Shown here: positions 15,368-27,300 of the stretch, piece after piece
Layout of the letters: each line of letters begins with the position of its first letter
How positions within the stretch are numbered: the first letter of the stretch is position 1
DNA from: Azospirillum brasilense
GTDB taxonomy: Bacteria > Pseudomonadota > Alphaproteobacteria > Azospirillales > Azospirillaceae
Direction of reading: 5' to 3'
NCBI RefSeq assembly: GCF_008365405.1
Contig: NZ_QOKV01000002.1
Span: 487,861-551,860 of the forward strand
DNA length: 64,000 nucleotides
Translations under genes and position numbers: made by a program
The notes under the pieces: model-generated
Seen by the model: only the letters and a program-made list of their open reading frames with translations
Database searches by the model: none
Told to the model about the DNA's origin: nothing

Positions 15368-16144
15368 TCATGGGCCGGCAAAGCCGTAGCCCTGCAGAAT
15401 TGCTTGGCCGGCCGGGGACAGAATGCTTTGGACGAACGCTTCCGCCCGTGCGCGGTCCGTGCCGTTCAGCACGGCCAGCCCATAGTCTGCGCCCACCGCC
15501 ATCGCCGCAGGCAGGGCGACGATCCTCAACGCTGGATTTTCCAGCGCCGCGAGCCGTGCGTTGGTGCGGTAGGTCAGGAACAGGTCGGCCTTGCGCCGTT
15601 TCATCAGCCATGCGTAGGGGTTGCGGCCTTCCGGCGGTTTCTCGCTGTTCGGCCCGCCGGTGAGTCGCAGCGCCTTCGCATCCAGCGCCGCGAAGCTGCC
15701 GGGGCGCAGGGCCTCGGCCTTGCGGAAGACGTCCCAGACATAATCGCCGGCGGGATCCGCCTGCGGCGTCGAGGTGCCCAGCCGGATGCCCGGGTCGAGC
15801 AGCCGGTCGAGCAGCGTGTCCTCCGAAACCTCCACCTCCGGCTGGGCAATGGCGCAGAGTTGGTTGCGCGCGAAGGGGTGGACGGTCGTCGCTCGTCCGG
15901 CGTCGGCCAGCGCGCGGGGATGCGCCATGTTGGCGGAGGCGAACAGGCCGCTTTCCCCACTCTGCAACAGCCGCGCCTTCAGCAGACCGGAAGGGGCAAA
16001 GACGGTGGCGACCCGGATGCCCACCCGCGTTTCGAACGCCTGCGCCAGTTCGCTCAGCGCGGCCTTCAGACTGCCGGCGGCAAACAGATGCACCGCACCG
16101 TCCAACCGCGCCACCGACTTGTCCATGAAGGTCATTGTCCGCAC
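15368..16144 (-). CDS. ModA-like molybdate-type substrate-binding protein without obvious signal peptide
   Basis: About 252-258 residues. Possible starts are GTG 16144, ATG 16135 and ATG 16126; none has a strong ribosome site. The family signature begins almost at once: VHLFAAGSLKAALSELAQAFE, then the anion-binding FAPSGLLKARLLQSGESGLFASANMAHP. The C-terminal lobe has DYVWDVFRKAEAL and AVGADYGLAVLNGTDRARAEAFVQSILSPAGQAIL. These match ModA/WtpA-type oxyanion-binding proteins of about 250 residues. A normal ModA has a 20-30 residue signal peptide, and none is seen here in any upstream frame. No modB or modC is adjacent. It could be a cytoplasmic oxyanion-sensing relative or a gene that has lost its 5' end. 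Confidence 0.75.
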   Translation of the reverse strand: MRTMTFMDKSVARLDGAVHLFAAGSLKAALSELAQAFETRVGIRVATVFAPSGLLKARLLQSGESGLFASANMAHPRALADAGRATTVHPFARNQLCAIAQPEVEVSEDTLLDRLLDPGIRLGTSTPQADPAGDYVWDVFRKAEALRPGSFAALDAKALRLTGGPNSEKPPEGRNPYAWLMKRRKADLFLTYRTNARLAALENPALRIVALPAAMAVGADYGLAVLNGTDRARAEAFVQSILSPAGQAILQGYGFAGP

Positions 16145-16609
16145 CGCTTGTGTCCAAACGCCTTTTTCTTATGCATAGAGCACGGAACATACTTGGAAAC
16201 GTGTGAGGAACAACGCACGCCGCCACCGCGGGCCCAGCAGCCGGAATGAACTGCGTGTGGCGTGTTCCTCCGCTCGCCACAATCTAAGATGTATAATGGC
16301 CAAGCGCCATGCAGCGGCCTCCCCAGCGAACCATCCAAAATCGATAACCGTGTCGGCCATGAGCCGTCCGGGATTGCGCGCATTCCCGTGAAGGAGCGTG
16401 CGCAAACGCCACGGTCGGCGCGGTGTCCCGGTATGCGCACCGCTCCGGCACCGCTCATGACGGAGATATGAATGTTACAAATTCCGACAAACTAGGACTA
16501 ACACCATCTCCAAAATCGTATGATAGAAATAGCTACCTCAGATGGAGATCCGACGGGGTCTTCGTTAATCAAAAGTTAGCAACGACCATCGCGCGAAGGT
16601 ATCGGTCCT
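16145..16609. other. Gene-free region upstream of the two-partner secretion locus
   Basis: About 465 bp with no supported gene, AT-richer than its surroundings near 16465-16600. It includes TATAAT at 16292-16297 without a clear -35 box. It probably holds the divergent promoters for tpsB and the modA-like gene. No clear operator was recognised. Confidence 0.45.
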
Positions 16610-18364
16610 ATGAACTCGTCCACCAAAGCCGCCTCTTCCATCTCCGTCCTTAGTAAAGATGTGGATAAGAGAAAAGCGTCATGGTGGGCTTGCTTCGTGG
16701 CAAGCGCCATTCTCGCGGGTGTGGCTGCTCCCGCGCTCGCGCAACAGCTGCCGGCGCAGCTCCCCTCGGGCGCGGAACCGCGTCCGGAGGCGCCACGCCC
16801 GGTGATGCCGCTGCCCTCGGTGCCGGGCGGGGCGGTGACCGTGCCGAAGGCGCCCGCGGCGGAGGCGCCGGCGGGGGCCGAGAGTTACCGCCTGACGTTG
16901 CGGGATGTCACGATCGAAGGCGCCACCGCCTACAGCCAGGACAGCCTCAGGACCACCTACCAGGACCTGCTGGGCCGCGAGGTGTCGGTGGCGGACCTGT
17001 TCAAGATCGCCAACGACATCGAGTTCCGCTACCGCAACGACGGCTTCATCACCAGCCGGGTCATCGTTCCGGCCCAGACGATCGAGGACGGCACCTTCCG
17101 CCTCCAGGTGGTCGAGGGCTTCGTGTCCGACATCACCTATCCCGACGACATCGGCCCGGCCCTGGCCGCGGTGAAGCGGCTGGTGGAGCCGCTGCGCGGC
17201 GTCAAGCCGATCAACGTCGCCGAGGTCGAGCGCCGCCTTCTCCTGGCGAACGACCTCGCCGGCCTGAGCGTGCGCGCCAGCCTGGAGCCGGCCCCGGACA
17301 CGCTCGGCGCCTCGGTGGTGGTGGTGAAGACGGACCGCAAGGCGATGGACGCCCTGGTGTCGTTCAGCAACCGCAACACGCCCTATCTCGGCACCGCCCA
17401 GACCACCGCGACGGCGGCGTTGAACTCCTTCGGGCCGAACGCCGACACGGTGAACCTCAGCGGGCGCGTGTCCTCCCCGGCGTCGCGGGCCTGGTCGGTC
17501 GGTGCCGGCTACCAGGCGCTGGTGACCGGCGACGGGCTGACCTTCTCCGCCACCGGCTCCTATTCCAAGTCGCGCCCCGGCCTGACGCTGGACCCGCTGG
17601 ACGTGGAAAGCTGGGTGGCGGCGGGCGTGGGGACGCTCAGCTACCCGGTGATCCGCTCGCGCCTGGAGAACCTCCGCGCCGTCGGCGAGTTCGAATACCG
17701 CGACGTGAACACCGACATTTCCGGCGACCGCTTCAACCGCGACCGTCTGCGCATCCTGCGCGGCGGTTTCAGCTATGACCGGACCGACGGCTGGGACGGC
17801 ATCACCGCGGTGCGCGGCCTCGTGCACCAGGGGCTGGACATTCTCGACGCGACGAAGCTCGGCTCCGCCTACGCCTCGCGCGAGCGCGGGCGCAGCGACT
17901 TCACCAAGCTCACCGCCGACATCACCCGCGTGCAGCAGCTGCCGGCCAACTTCAGCATCCTGGCGACGGCCACCATGCAGGCCGCGGGCACGCCGCTGCT
18001 GGCCAGCGAGCAGATCGCGCTGGGCGGCCCGAGCTACGGCCGCGCCTTCGACGAGGGCGAGATCTCCGGCGACAGCGGTTGGGCCGGGTCGCTGGAGCTG
18101 CGCTACACGCCGGCGCTGCCGGACAACGCCTTCGCGCAGGCCGTCCAGATCTATGGCTTCGTCGACGGCGGCGAGGTGTGGAACCGCTCCAGCCTGGAGC
18201 AGAACAGCCGGAATTCGCTGGTCTCCGTGGGCGGCGGCGTGCGCGCCGGCCTCGTGGAGCGGCTTTTCGCGACGCTTGAGATCGATAAACCGCTGACCCG
18301 CCGCGTCGCGACCGAGGGCGACAAGGACATGCGGGTCTTCTTCAACATCACTGCGCAATACTGA
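16610..18364 (+). CDS. Two-partner secretion outer-membrane transporter, TpsB (FhaC/ShlB/HecB family)
   Basis: 584 residues. A signal peptide with a basic, extended N region (ASWWACFVASAILAGVAAPALAQ) ends at about residue 45. After a Pro-rich linker come two POTRA-like domains (about 90-165 and 166-245), the first starting YRLTLRDVTIEGATAYSQDSLR, with conserved FRLQVVEGFVSDI. From about 255 to 584 there is a 16-strand beta-barrel pattern. The family plug/L6 motif VRG is seen as ITAVRGLVHQG. The chain ends FFNITAQY with a terminal aromatic residue, as in barrel proteins folded by BamA. It exports the giant TpsA encoded 21 bp downstream through the outer membrane. Confidence 0.9.
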   Translation: MNSSTKAASSISVLSKDVDKRKASWWACFVASAILAGVAAPALAQQLPAQLPSGAEPRPEAPRPVMPLPSVPGGAVTVPKAPAAEAPAGAESYRLTLRDVTIEGATAYSQDSLRTTYQDLLGREVSVADLFKIANDIEFRYRNDGFITSRVIVPAQTIEDGTFRLQVVEGFVSDITYPDDIGPALAAVKRLVEPLRGVKPINVAEVERRLLLANDLAGLSVRASLEPAPDTLGASVVVVKTDRKAMDALVSFSNRNTPYLGTAQTTATAALNSFGPNADTVNLSGRVSSPASRAWSVGAGYQALVTGDGLTFSATGSYSKSRPGLTLDPLDVESWVAAGVGTLSYPVIRSRLENLRAVGEFEYRDVNTDISGDRFNRDRLRILRGGFSYDRTDGWDGITAVRGLVHQGLDILDATKLGSAYASRERGRSDFTKLTADITRVQQLPANFSILATATMQAAGTPLLASEQIALGGPSYGRAFDEGEISGDSGWAGSLELRYTPALPDNAFAQAVQIYGFVDGGEVWNRSSLEQNSRNSLVSVGGGVRAGLVERLFATLEIDKPLTRRVATEGDKDMRVFFNITAQY

Positions 18365-18385
18365 TAGGGCCGGGGGATACAGGAC

Positions 18386-21300
18386 ATGGGCAAGGGCAAC
18401 GTCACCACCACCTCCGGCTTCACCGAGATTCCCGGCGCGCGCCGTCACCGGCAGACGCTGCGCCAGCGGCTGCTGCTGTCGTCCGCGACGGAGGCGCCCC
18501 AGCGCGGCGGCGGCACCCGGCGCCAGCGCCGTGCGGCGAAGGCCAAGGGGGGCATCGACTTCGCCCGGCTGGCGCTGCGCAGCGTGATCGGTGTGGCGCT
18601 GTCCACCCTGTTCGCCGGCGCCGCCTACGCCAATCCGCTGGAAGGCACCGTCACCGCGGGTGCCGCCACCATCCAGTCGGCGACCCCCAAGTCGATGGAG
18701 ATCCTGCAGTCCACCGACAAGGCCATCATCAACTGGAAGTCCTTCAGCATCGACGCCGGTGAGAAGGTCACCTTCCAGCAGCCTTCGGCGTCCAGCGTCA
18801 CGCTGAACCGGGTCACCGGCGCCGACCCGTCCAAGATCATGGGCAGCCTGTCGGCCAACGGCACGGTCATGCTGGTCAACCCCAACGGCGTGGTGATCGG
18901 CGCCGGGGCGAAGGTGGACGTCGGCGGGCTGGTGGCGACCACCGCCAACATCTCCGACGCCAACTTCATGGCGGGCAAGTACCAGTTCGACCAAGCCTCC
19001 ACCAAGCCGAACGCGATGGTGGTGAACGAGGGCGACATCACCGTCAAGGACAGCGGTCTGGCCGCCCTGGTGGCCCCGCACGTCCGCAACTCCGGCGTCA
19101 TCCGGGCGAAGCTGGGCAAGGTCGCGCTGGGTGGTGCCGAGACCTTCACGCTCGACTTCCACGGCGACGGCCTGATCAGCTTCGACGCCAGCTCCGCCGT
19201 CAAGACGGTGGCGAAGGACGCGGACGGCAAGCCGGTCGCGGCGCTGGTCGTCAATTCCGGCGAGATCGCCGCCGAGGGCGGCAGCGTCACCCTGTCGGCG
19301 CGCGCCGTGAAGGGCGTGATCGACAACGTCATCAACACCGACGGCGTCATCAAGGCCACCTCGGTCGGCAGCGCCAACGGCAAGATCGTCCTGTCGGGCG
19401 GTGACAACGGCAAGGTCGTCATCGGCGGCACCGTCGACGCCAGCGGGCGCGGCGAGGGGCAGACCGGCGGCACCGTCGTCGCCACCGGCGCCGAGATCGC
19501 CGTGAAGAAGAACGCCCGCGTCGACGCCTCCGGCAGCAAGGGCGGCGGCGAGGTCGCCATCGGCAGCCAGAAGGGCCGTTCCGGCACCTGGTCGGACAAG
19601 GTGACGGTCGAAGCCGGCGCCACCCTGTCCGCCGACGCCGTGAAGTCCGGCAAGGGCGGCAGCGTGACGGTGCTGTCGCAGAAAAGCACAAAGCACGCCG
19701 GTAAGATCTCCGCCCGCGGCGGTGCCGACGGCGGCGACGGCGGCTTCGCCGAGGTGTCCAGCCACAAGGACATCACGCTGACCGGCGGCGTGGACCTGTC
19801 CGCGCCGAAGGGGGCGGCGGGCACCTTCCTGCTCGACCCGGAAAGCCTGCGCATCGTCAGCTCCGCCGGAGGCAGCCAGGACGGCGCCGCCGGCGACGGC
19901 ACGATCGGCGTCAACGATCCCAACCTGGGCAGCGGCGATTCCGTCAACACGGTGTCGAAGCAGGTGCTGGAAGGCATCGCCGGCAACGCGAACATCGTGC
20001 TGGAGGCGTCGGGCCTCATCACGGTTGAGACCAGTCTGGATCTCCAGACCATTGCGGGCCACAGCTTCACCCTGCGTTCGCTGACCAGCAACGGCATTGC
20101 CTTCACCGACGCCAGCTACGAGATCCGCACCAACGGCGGCGACATCGTGCTGGAAGCCAACGGCATGGCCAGCAGCCTGACCAACATCGGCAAGCTGACG
20201 ACCCGCGGCGGCGCGGTTCGGCTGACGGCCACCAACAATGTCCAGCTCGCCAACCTGATCGACACCACGCCGGTCTCGGGAAGCGCCGGGGCGGTCTCCG
20301 TCAACGCCCAGAGCGGGTCGCTGACCGCGTTGGACGCCGGCCGGATCGTCGGTGGCCCGGTCACCCTGACCGCCGGCAGCGCCATCGGCGCCAGCGGTGC
20401 TGCGGTGTCGACCAGCAGCACCCAACTCTCCCTGGTCACCGGCGGCAACCTGTACGTCACCAACGACCAGACGCTGACCGACCTCTCCGTCACCAGCACG
20501 CACCGGACGGTCGGGGCCGACAGCCAGTTCTTCCTGGCCTCCAACGGCCTGATCTTCACCGTCACCGATTCGTCCGGCAGCACCGCGCTCGACGCGATCA
20601 GCCAGGTCGGCGGCCTGAACAGCTTCGCCTTCCGCGGTGATCGCAACATCCAGGTCGGCACGGTCAACGCCGGAGCGGGGTCGGTCGCGCTGACCAGCAC
20701 CGCCGGCAACATCACCGGCACCAGCGCGGGCCTGCTGACCGGCGGCGCTCTGACGCTGACGGCCCGCGGCTCCTCGGGCAGCAACGGCGCCATCGGCACG
20801 TCGTCGCAGGTGCTGAACACCGCCGGCGCCAGCCTGACCGCGACGGCCGGCAGCGGCGGCATCAACCTGTCGAACACCGGCGCGCTGGCCCTGGCCAACC
20901 TGACCAGCGGCGGCGCCACCACCGTCGCGGCCACCGGCAACCTGACGGTCGGCGCGGTGGCCAGCGGCAGCAACACGCTGACCCTGACCAGCAGCGGCGG
21001 CAGCATCCTGAACGATGCCGACGCCTCGACCACCATCAGCTCCTACAGCCTGGTCCTGAACGCCGCCGGCAGCATCGGCACCAGCGGCACGGCCCTGACC
21101 GCCGGCTCCTACAACATCGACGCCACCTCCGGCGCGGGCGGCGTCTTTCTGACGACGTCGGGCTCGGCGGTGCTGGGCTCCATCGTCTCGACCAACGGCG
21201 ACGTCGCGATCACCACCGGCGGCACAACCACCATCGGAACGATCACCAGCGCCAACGGGACCAGCAGCATCGCCGTCACGGCGAACGGCGCGGTGTCCGA

Positions 21301-24300
21301 CATCACCGCGACCACGGTCAATGCCGGGGCCAACGGCAACGTCACCCTGACGACCGCCAACGGCAGCATCTCCGACCTGTCCGGCACGATCACCGGCGAC
21401 AACGTCACCCTCGCCGCCGGAGGCAGCACCTCCACCGTGACGGTGAACACCGCGGCGAAGCGGCTGACGGTCACCAACAACGCGGGCAACATCACGGTCA
21501 TGCAGACCGGCGCCGTGACGGTGGACAACATCACCTCCACCGGCTCGTCGGTCTCGCTCACCGTCAGCGGCGGCGCCGCCACGCTGGGGACGATCAAGAC
21601 GACCACCGGCGCGATCTCCGTGACGACGACCGGCGGCGCCATCCTGGGCAAGGACGCCAACAACCGGCTGTCCGCCAACAGCATCACCTTGAGCACGGAC
21701 GGCGCCATCGGGAGCTTCGGCACCCATCTGCGCACCTCCACGGGGGCGCTGACGCTGAGCAACGTCGGGGATCTGTATCTCGACAACAGCGGCGTGATCC
21801 TGACCGGCCTGTCGATCACCAACCGCCATGTCGGCGGAGCGGCCAACGCGCTGCAACTCACCTCAGAGTATTTCAACTTCGCGGTCGGCGACAACGGCAC
21901 CGCGACCATCCTGGAGGCGGTCGGCAGCCCGAAGCTGAAAACCCTCAGCTTCAACAGCGACATCGACCTGATCGTCGGCGATCTGGCCACGGTGGGGACG
22001 GGCGGCACGGTCACGCTGACCTCCACCACCGGCAGCATTCGCGACGACGGCAGCCTGAACACGCGGATCGATGCCGACACCGTGACGCTGAGCGCCGCGA
22101 CGGGCAACCTGGGCAACGTCTCCGCTCCGCTGGCGCTCAACGCCACGAAGCTGACGCTGACCACCGGCGGCGACCTGCACGTCACCAACCTGTCCGACAT
22201 GGCGGAGCTGACCCTCACCAGCACCCATGCCGACACGACGGTGGTGAACAGCTACTCGATCACCGCGCCGAACTTCGCCTTCGGCCTGACCGACGACGCC
22301 ACCAACGGCTACCTGCTGAGCACGCTGGTGGACACTACCGGCCTGCTCTTCTCCTTCAAGGGCGACCGCGACATCCGGCTGGGTCGGGTCGATCTGACCT
22401 ACAAGAACGGCGTCCTTCCCGACAACGGGACGCCCTCGCCCAGCGAAACCTACAGCATCTTCAACGCCGAGACGACGAACGGCTCCATCCTGGACGACGG
22501 GTCGAAGACCACGGTGGTGCTGGCCGGTTCGGTCAACCTGAAGGCCAGCAAGGCGATCGGCAGCGGCTCGGGCACCGAGTATCTGGACATCGTCACCCCG
22601 GTCCTCAACGCCAGCGCGGCGGACGGCGGCATCTACATCACCCTGCCGACCTCGACGGGCGTCAACAACCAGAAGAACCAGATCACGCTGGGGGGCAAAT
22701 TCTTCAGCGCCGCGGACAATCCCATCGTGGTGACGGCGACCTGGGGCGACATCGTCCTGGGCGGCAGCTTCACCTCCAGCAGCAGCACCGACATCACGAT
22801 CACGGCGACCAACGGGTCGATCCTGAACTCGAACAGCGCCACCTTGCGCGGCGGTTCCTCGGGCACGGTGACCCTGACCGCCGGGAAGAACATCGGCTCG
22901 TCGGACAAGGCGGTGAGCGTGAACGCCGGCACGGTCGCGGCCACCGCCGGCGGATCGATGTGGCTCGGCCTGGGCACCGGCCCGACCGAACTGAACAGCC
23001 TGACGGCCGGCGGCGACATCACCGTCACGAAGTCCAACGGCGTCATGACCGTCGGGTCGGTCAACGCCAACAACGGCACCGGAACGGTCACGCTGACGAA
23101 CACCAGCGGCAGCATCCAGGACGATTCGGACAACACGACGCTCATCGCCGCCGGCAAGGTGGTCCTGAGCGCCAATGGAAGCGTCGGCGGCACCAACGCG
23201 CTGAATCTGGCGACGGCGAACCTGTCGATCACGACGGGCGGCTCCATCGGCATCACCAACACGATGGCGCTGACCGACCTCACCCTGACGCGCGGCTCCT
23301 ACTCCGGCGGCACCATCGGGATCACCACGGTCAACGGACAGGTCTTCACCCTGTCGGACGGCTCGTCACAGTCCACGATCCAGACCGTCACCAGCAGCAC
23401 GGCGCTGAATTTCGCCTTCAATTCGTCGCGCGCGGTCAAGGTCGGCACCGTCAACGTCGGAACGGGCGGCAGCGTCACCATCGTCTCGTCCAACGGCGTC
23501 ACCAACACCGGCAACGGCAGCAAGATCACCGCCGGCAAGGTATCGATTGAGGCGGGGACCTCCTCCTCCATCGGTGATTCGACCCTCTACGGGGCCATCA
23601 GTCTCGACACCGGCGACCTGTCGGTGACCGCCGGGCGCGACATCTACGTCGACAACAACGGGCGCGCCTTCAACAGCCTGGCGATCACCAGCACGAACGC
23701 CACCACGGTCACCGCGACCAAAAGCACCTTCTCGATCGGCAGCACCGGGTCCCAGATCTACTCGCTGGCCGACAGCGGCACCACGCATTCGATCGACGTC
23801 ACCGGGGCGAGCGGCAGCAACTTCAGCTTCACCGGCAAGAAGCACATCTCGGTTTCCGAGATCGTCGCCACCGGCGGATCGGTCAGCCTGACGACCGCGG
23901 GCGGCGGGGTGAACTCGACGATCACGCTGTCCGGCGGCGGTTCCATCCTGGCGTCCGCCGTCACCCTGTCGGCCAACGGCACCGGCACCGACGGCGGCTC
24001 CATCGGGTCCAGCACGCGGGCGATGAAGGTCGGCGCCTCGTCGCTGACCCTGGTGACGAACGGCAACCTCTACATCAACAACAACAACACCCCGCTGACC
24101 GCGCTGGACGTCACGGTCACGCACAAGTCGAACTCCGATACCGGCACCTACCAGTTCAGCAACCTCGGTTCCGGCCGCAGCTTCGCGGTGTCCGAGAGCA
24201 GCGGCGTTCAGACCCTGACGCTGGCGACCGGCGCCGGCAGCATGGATCTGCGCTACAGCGCGGACCGCAGCATCGTGGCCGGCACCATGGACGCCGGGAC

Positions 24301-27300
24301 CGACTCGACCGGCTCCGTGACGCTGGTCACCACCGGAGCGAGTTCCGGCGGGCCGTCCATCAACGGATCGGGGACGATCACGGCGGGGAAGGTCGCGCTG
24401 GTCGCCACGGGCAGCAACAGCAACGTCGGCGGCACCTCCGCGGTGCAGACCAGCACGAAGAAGCTGGCCGTCACGTCGGGCGGCAATGTTTCGGTCAACA
24501 ACGGCCAGAACGTCACGCTGTCCGAACTGACGCTGGATTTCCGGCACCAGAAGTCCCCCAACGCCGCGAACACCTACAGCATCATTTCGAAGGACCTGAC
24601 CGCCAGCTTCAGCGATTCGACGGCGTCATCCGGCCTGACGGTGACGAACGTCACGCAGACCCAGGGCGGGTTGAAGCTGGCGATCACCAACGACAAGGCT
24701 ATGCAGGTCACCAAGATCGACGTCGGCACCACCGGCACGGTCGATCTGACGGTCACCGGCGGCAACTCCATCAATGCGACGGGCAGCGGCACCGCGGTCA
24801 CCGCCGGCAGCCTGACGATGAAGGCCTCGTCCGCCGGCAGCAGCACAAAGCTCGAAACCAAGATCGGCACGCTGACGGCCGACCTGACCGGCTCGCTGAG
24901 CCTCAGCAATTCGGGCGACCTGACGCTGAAGGGCGTTTCGGCCAGCTCGGCGGACATCACCGTGACCAACAACGGGTCGCTCCTCCAGAGCGGAACCACG
25001 CTGCTGCGCGCGGACGATGTGACGCTGAAGGTCGAAGGCGGCTCCATCGGGGCGTCCGGCGCGTCGCTGCTGACCGAGACGCGGACCCTGAAGGTCACCG
25101 CCGGGCGCAACGTCCGTCTGACGAACAGCACCGACCTGTATGCCCTCGACCTCGAGGTCAAGCACGCCCTCGCCGGGACGCAGAACGTCTACGACATCCG
25201 GGCGGAGGGGCTGACCTTCGCGCTGACCGACACCAACAGCGGCAGCCAGTACACCCTGTCCAGCGTCGTGGACAGCAGCGGCCTCGACTTCTCGTTCAAG
25301 AGCGACAACAGCGTCGCCCTGGGGACGATCAACGGCGGCCTGTCCCGCAAGGTGTCCATCGAGACCACCGGCACCGGCAAGGACATCCTCAGCACCGGCA
25401 GCTCGATGGTGACCGCCGGCACGGTCACCCTCACCTCGACCGGGACCATCGGTCAGGCGGGGGCGTCGTCCAACCACATCGCGACGATGGCCGACACGCT
25501 GGTGCTGAGCACGGCGACCGACGCCTTCGTGGACAACGGCCGGGACCTGACCGCGCTGTCGCTGACCAGCTCGCGGACGACCGGTGCCGGCACCTATCAG
25601 ATCACCGCGCCGCAGCTCGTCTTCACCATGACGGACGACGGCACCACCACCACGCTGAGCGAACTGACCGACAGCACCGGTCTCGCCTTCAAGCTGGACA
25701 CCAAGCACGCGCTGTCCATCGGCACGCTGAACGTGCAGAACTGGGGCACGGTCGACCTGACCAGCGCCGGGAACATCCTGGGCGCCGCCTCGGCGAACGT
25801 GGGCAACCCGGCCAACCGCATCACCGCGGGCACCGCGACCCTGAGCAGCGGCGGCGGCGCCATCGGCTCCTCCAGCAACAAGATCCACCTGTCGGCGTCG
25901 TCCGCGACCTTCAACGTGAAGGGCGATCTCTACGTCGAATCCGACACCCGCATCGGCGCGCTCAAGATCAAGAGCACCTCGTCCAGCATCGACAACCGCA
26001 CCTACAACCTGACCTCGGTCAGCACGACGGGCACAGCCATCGCGCTGATCGGCGCCGAGAGCAGCACCCAGACGGCGCTGGCCTCGCTGACCGACGCCAG
26101 CGGGGTGCGCTTCACCTTCGACAGCCACCGCAAGTTGGTCGTCGGCGGCCTGGACGTCGGCAAGACCGGCACGATCGCCCTGATCGCGGACCCCGGCATC
26201 GTCGGGAACGGCCACTCGGTCGTCAAGATCAACGCCGGCGTCGCGACCTTGACGTCCTCCTCCAACGTGGTCGGCGCGAACGGGGGTGAATTCATCAGCA
26301 TCACCACCGGCAACCTGACGGTGAACGCCAACAATGGCGCCGTGATCAACCTGCAGGGTTCGACGGTCATCGACTCCATGAGCCTGGCCGGTGCGCTGAC
26401 CCTGAACAACTCCATCGGCGATATCGCGCTCGGCACGATCTCCATGGGCGGCGCCAACGCGGTCATCAACAACCAGGGCGGCTCGATCCTCAGCGGCTCG
26501 ATCAGCGGCGCCAATCTGGTGAACCTGACGGCGACCGGGTCGATCGGCAGCGACAGCGCCATCTCGACGTCGGCCGGTTCCGGCGGCACCACGACGCTGA
26601 CCGCCAGCGCCGCCGGCAGCATCGCGGTATCGGAAGGCAGGGCCCTGACCGTCCAGTCGGTGGTGAGCACCGGCGGCGGTGCGATCAAGCTGTCGACCGG
26701 TTCCTCGGGGACCGGCCTCCTGACCGTCGGCACCGTCACCACGACCGGGACGGTGACGCTGACCAGCAGCGACGGCAACATCCGCGCCAACAGCGGCAAT
26801 CTGGTGACCGGCGGCAGCGTCGAGTTGTCCGCGATCAAGGGCGGCATCGCCGACACGGGCTCGACGCTGAACGTCGCGACGACCGATCTGACGATCAAAA
26901 CGGCCGGCACCTTCAACGTCGCCGACACGCTCGACCTCGCCAAGCTGACCATCGACCGCACGCCGTCCACCGGCACCGCCACGTCCGGCACGATGAGCCT
27001 GACGGCCACCAACCTGAACTGGAGCGTCACGGACAGCGGTGGCACCACCACCTTCACCACGCTGACCGACAGCACCGGCCTGGACTTCACCTTCAAGGCG
27101 CCGGGGGCGATCGCCATCGGTACGGTGGACACTGGGGCGTCGAGCACGGTCAGCCTGACGGCCACGGGCAACAGCGCGACCGCCGGCAACATCACGGCGG
27201 TGAACAACTCATCGACCATCACCGCGGGTTCCCTGAAGCTGGACGCGCAGAAGAAGACCAACGAGCAGGGCAACAGCAGCGCCATCGGCAGCAACGCCAC

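Noticed and set aside
16679..21856. Antisense open frame of about 1700 codons opposite tpsB/tpsA
   Set aside because: Same cause: composition-driven, with no recognisable domain and no ribosome site; tpsB and tpsA are clearly real.
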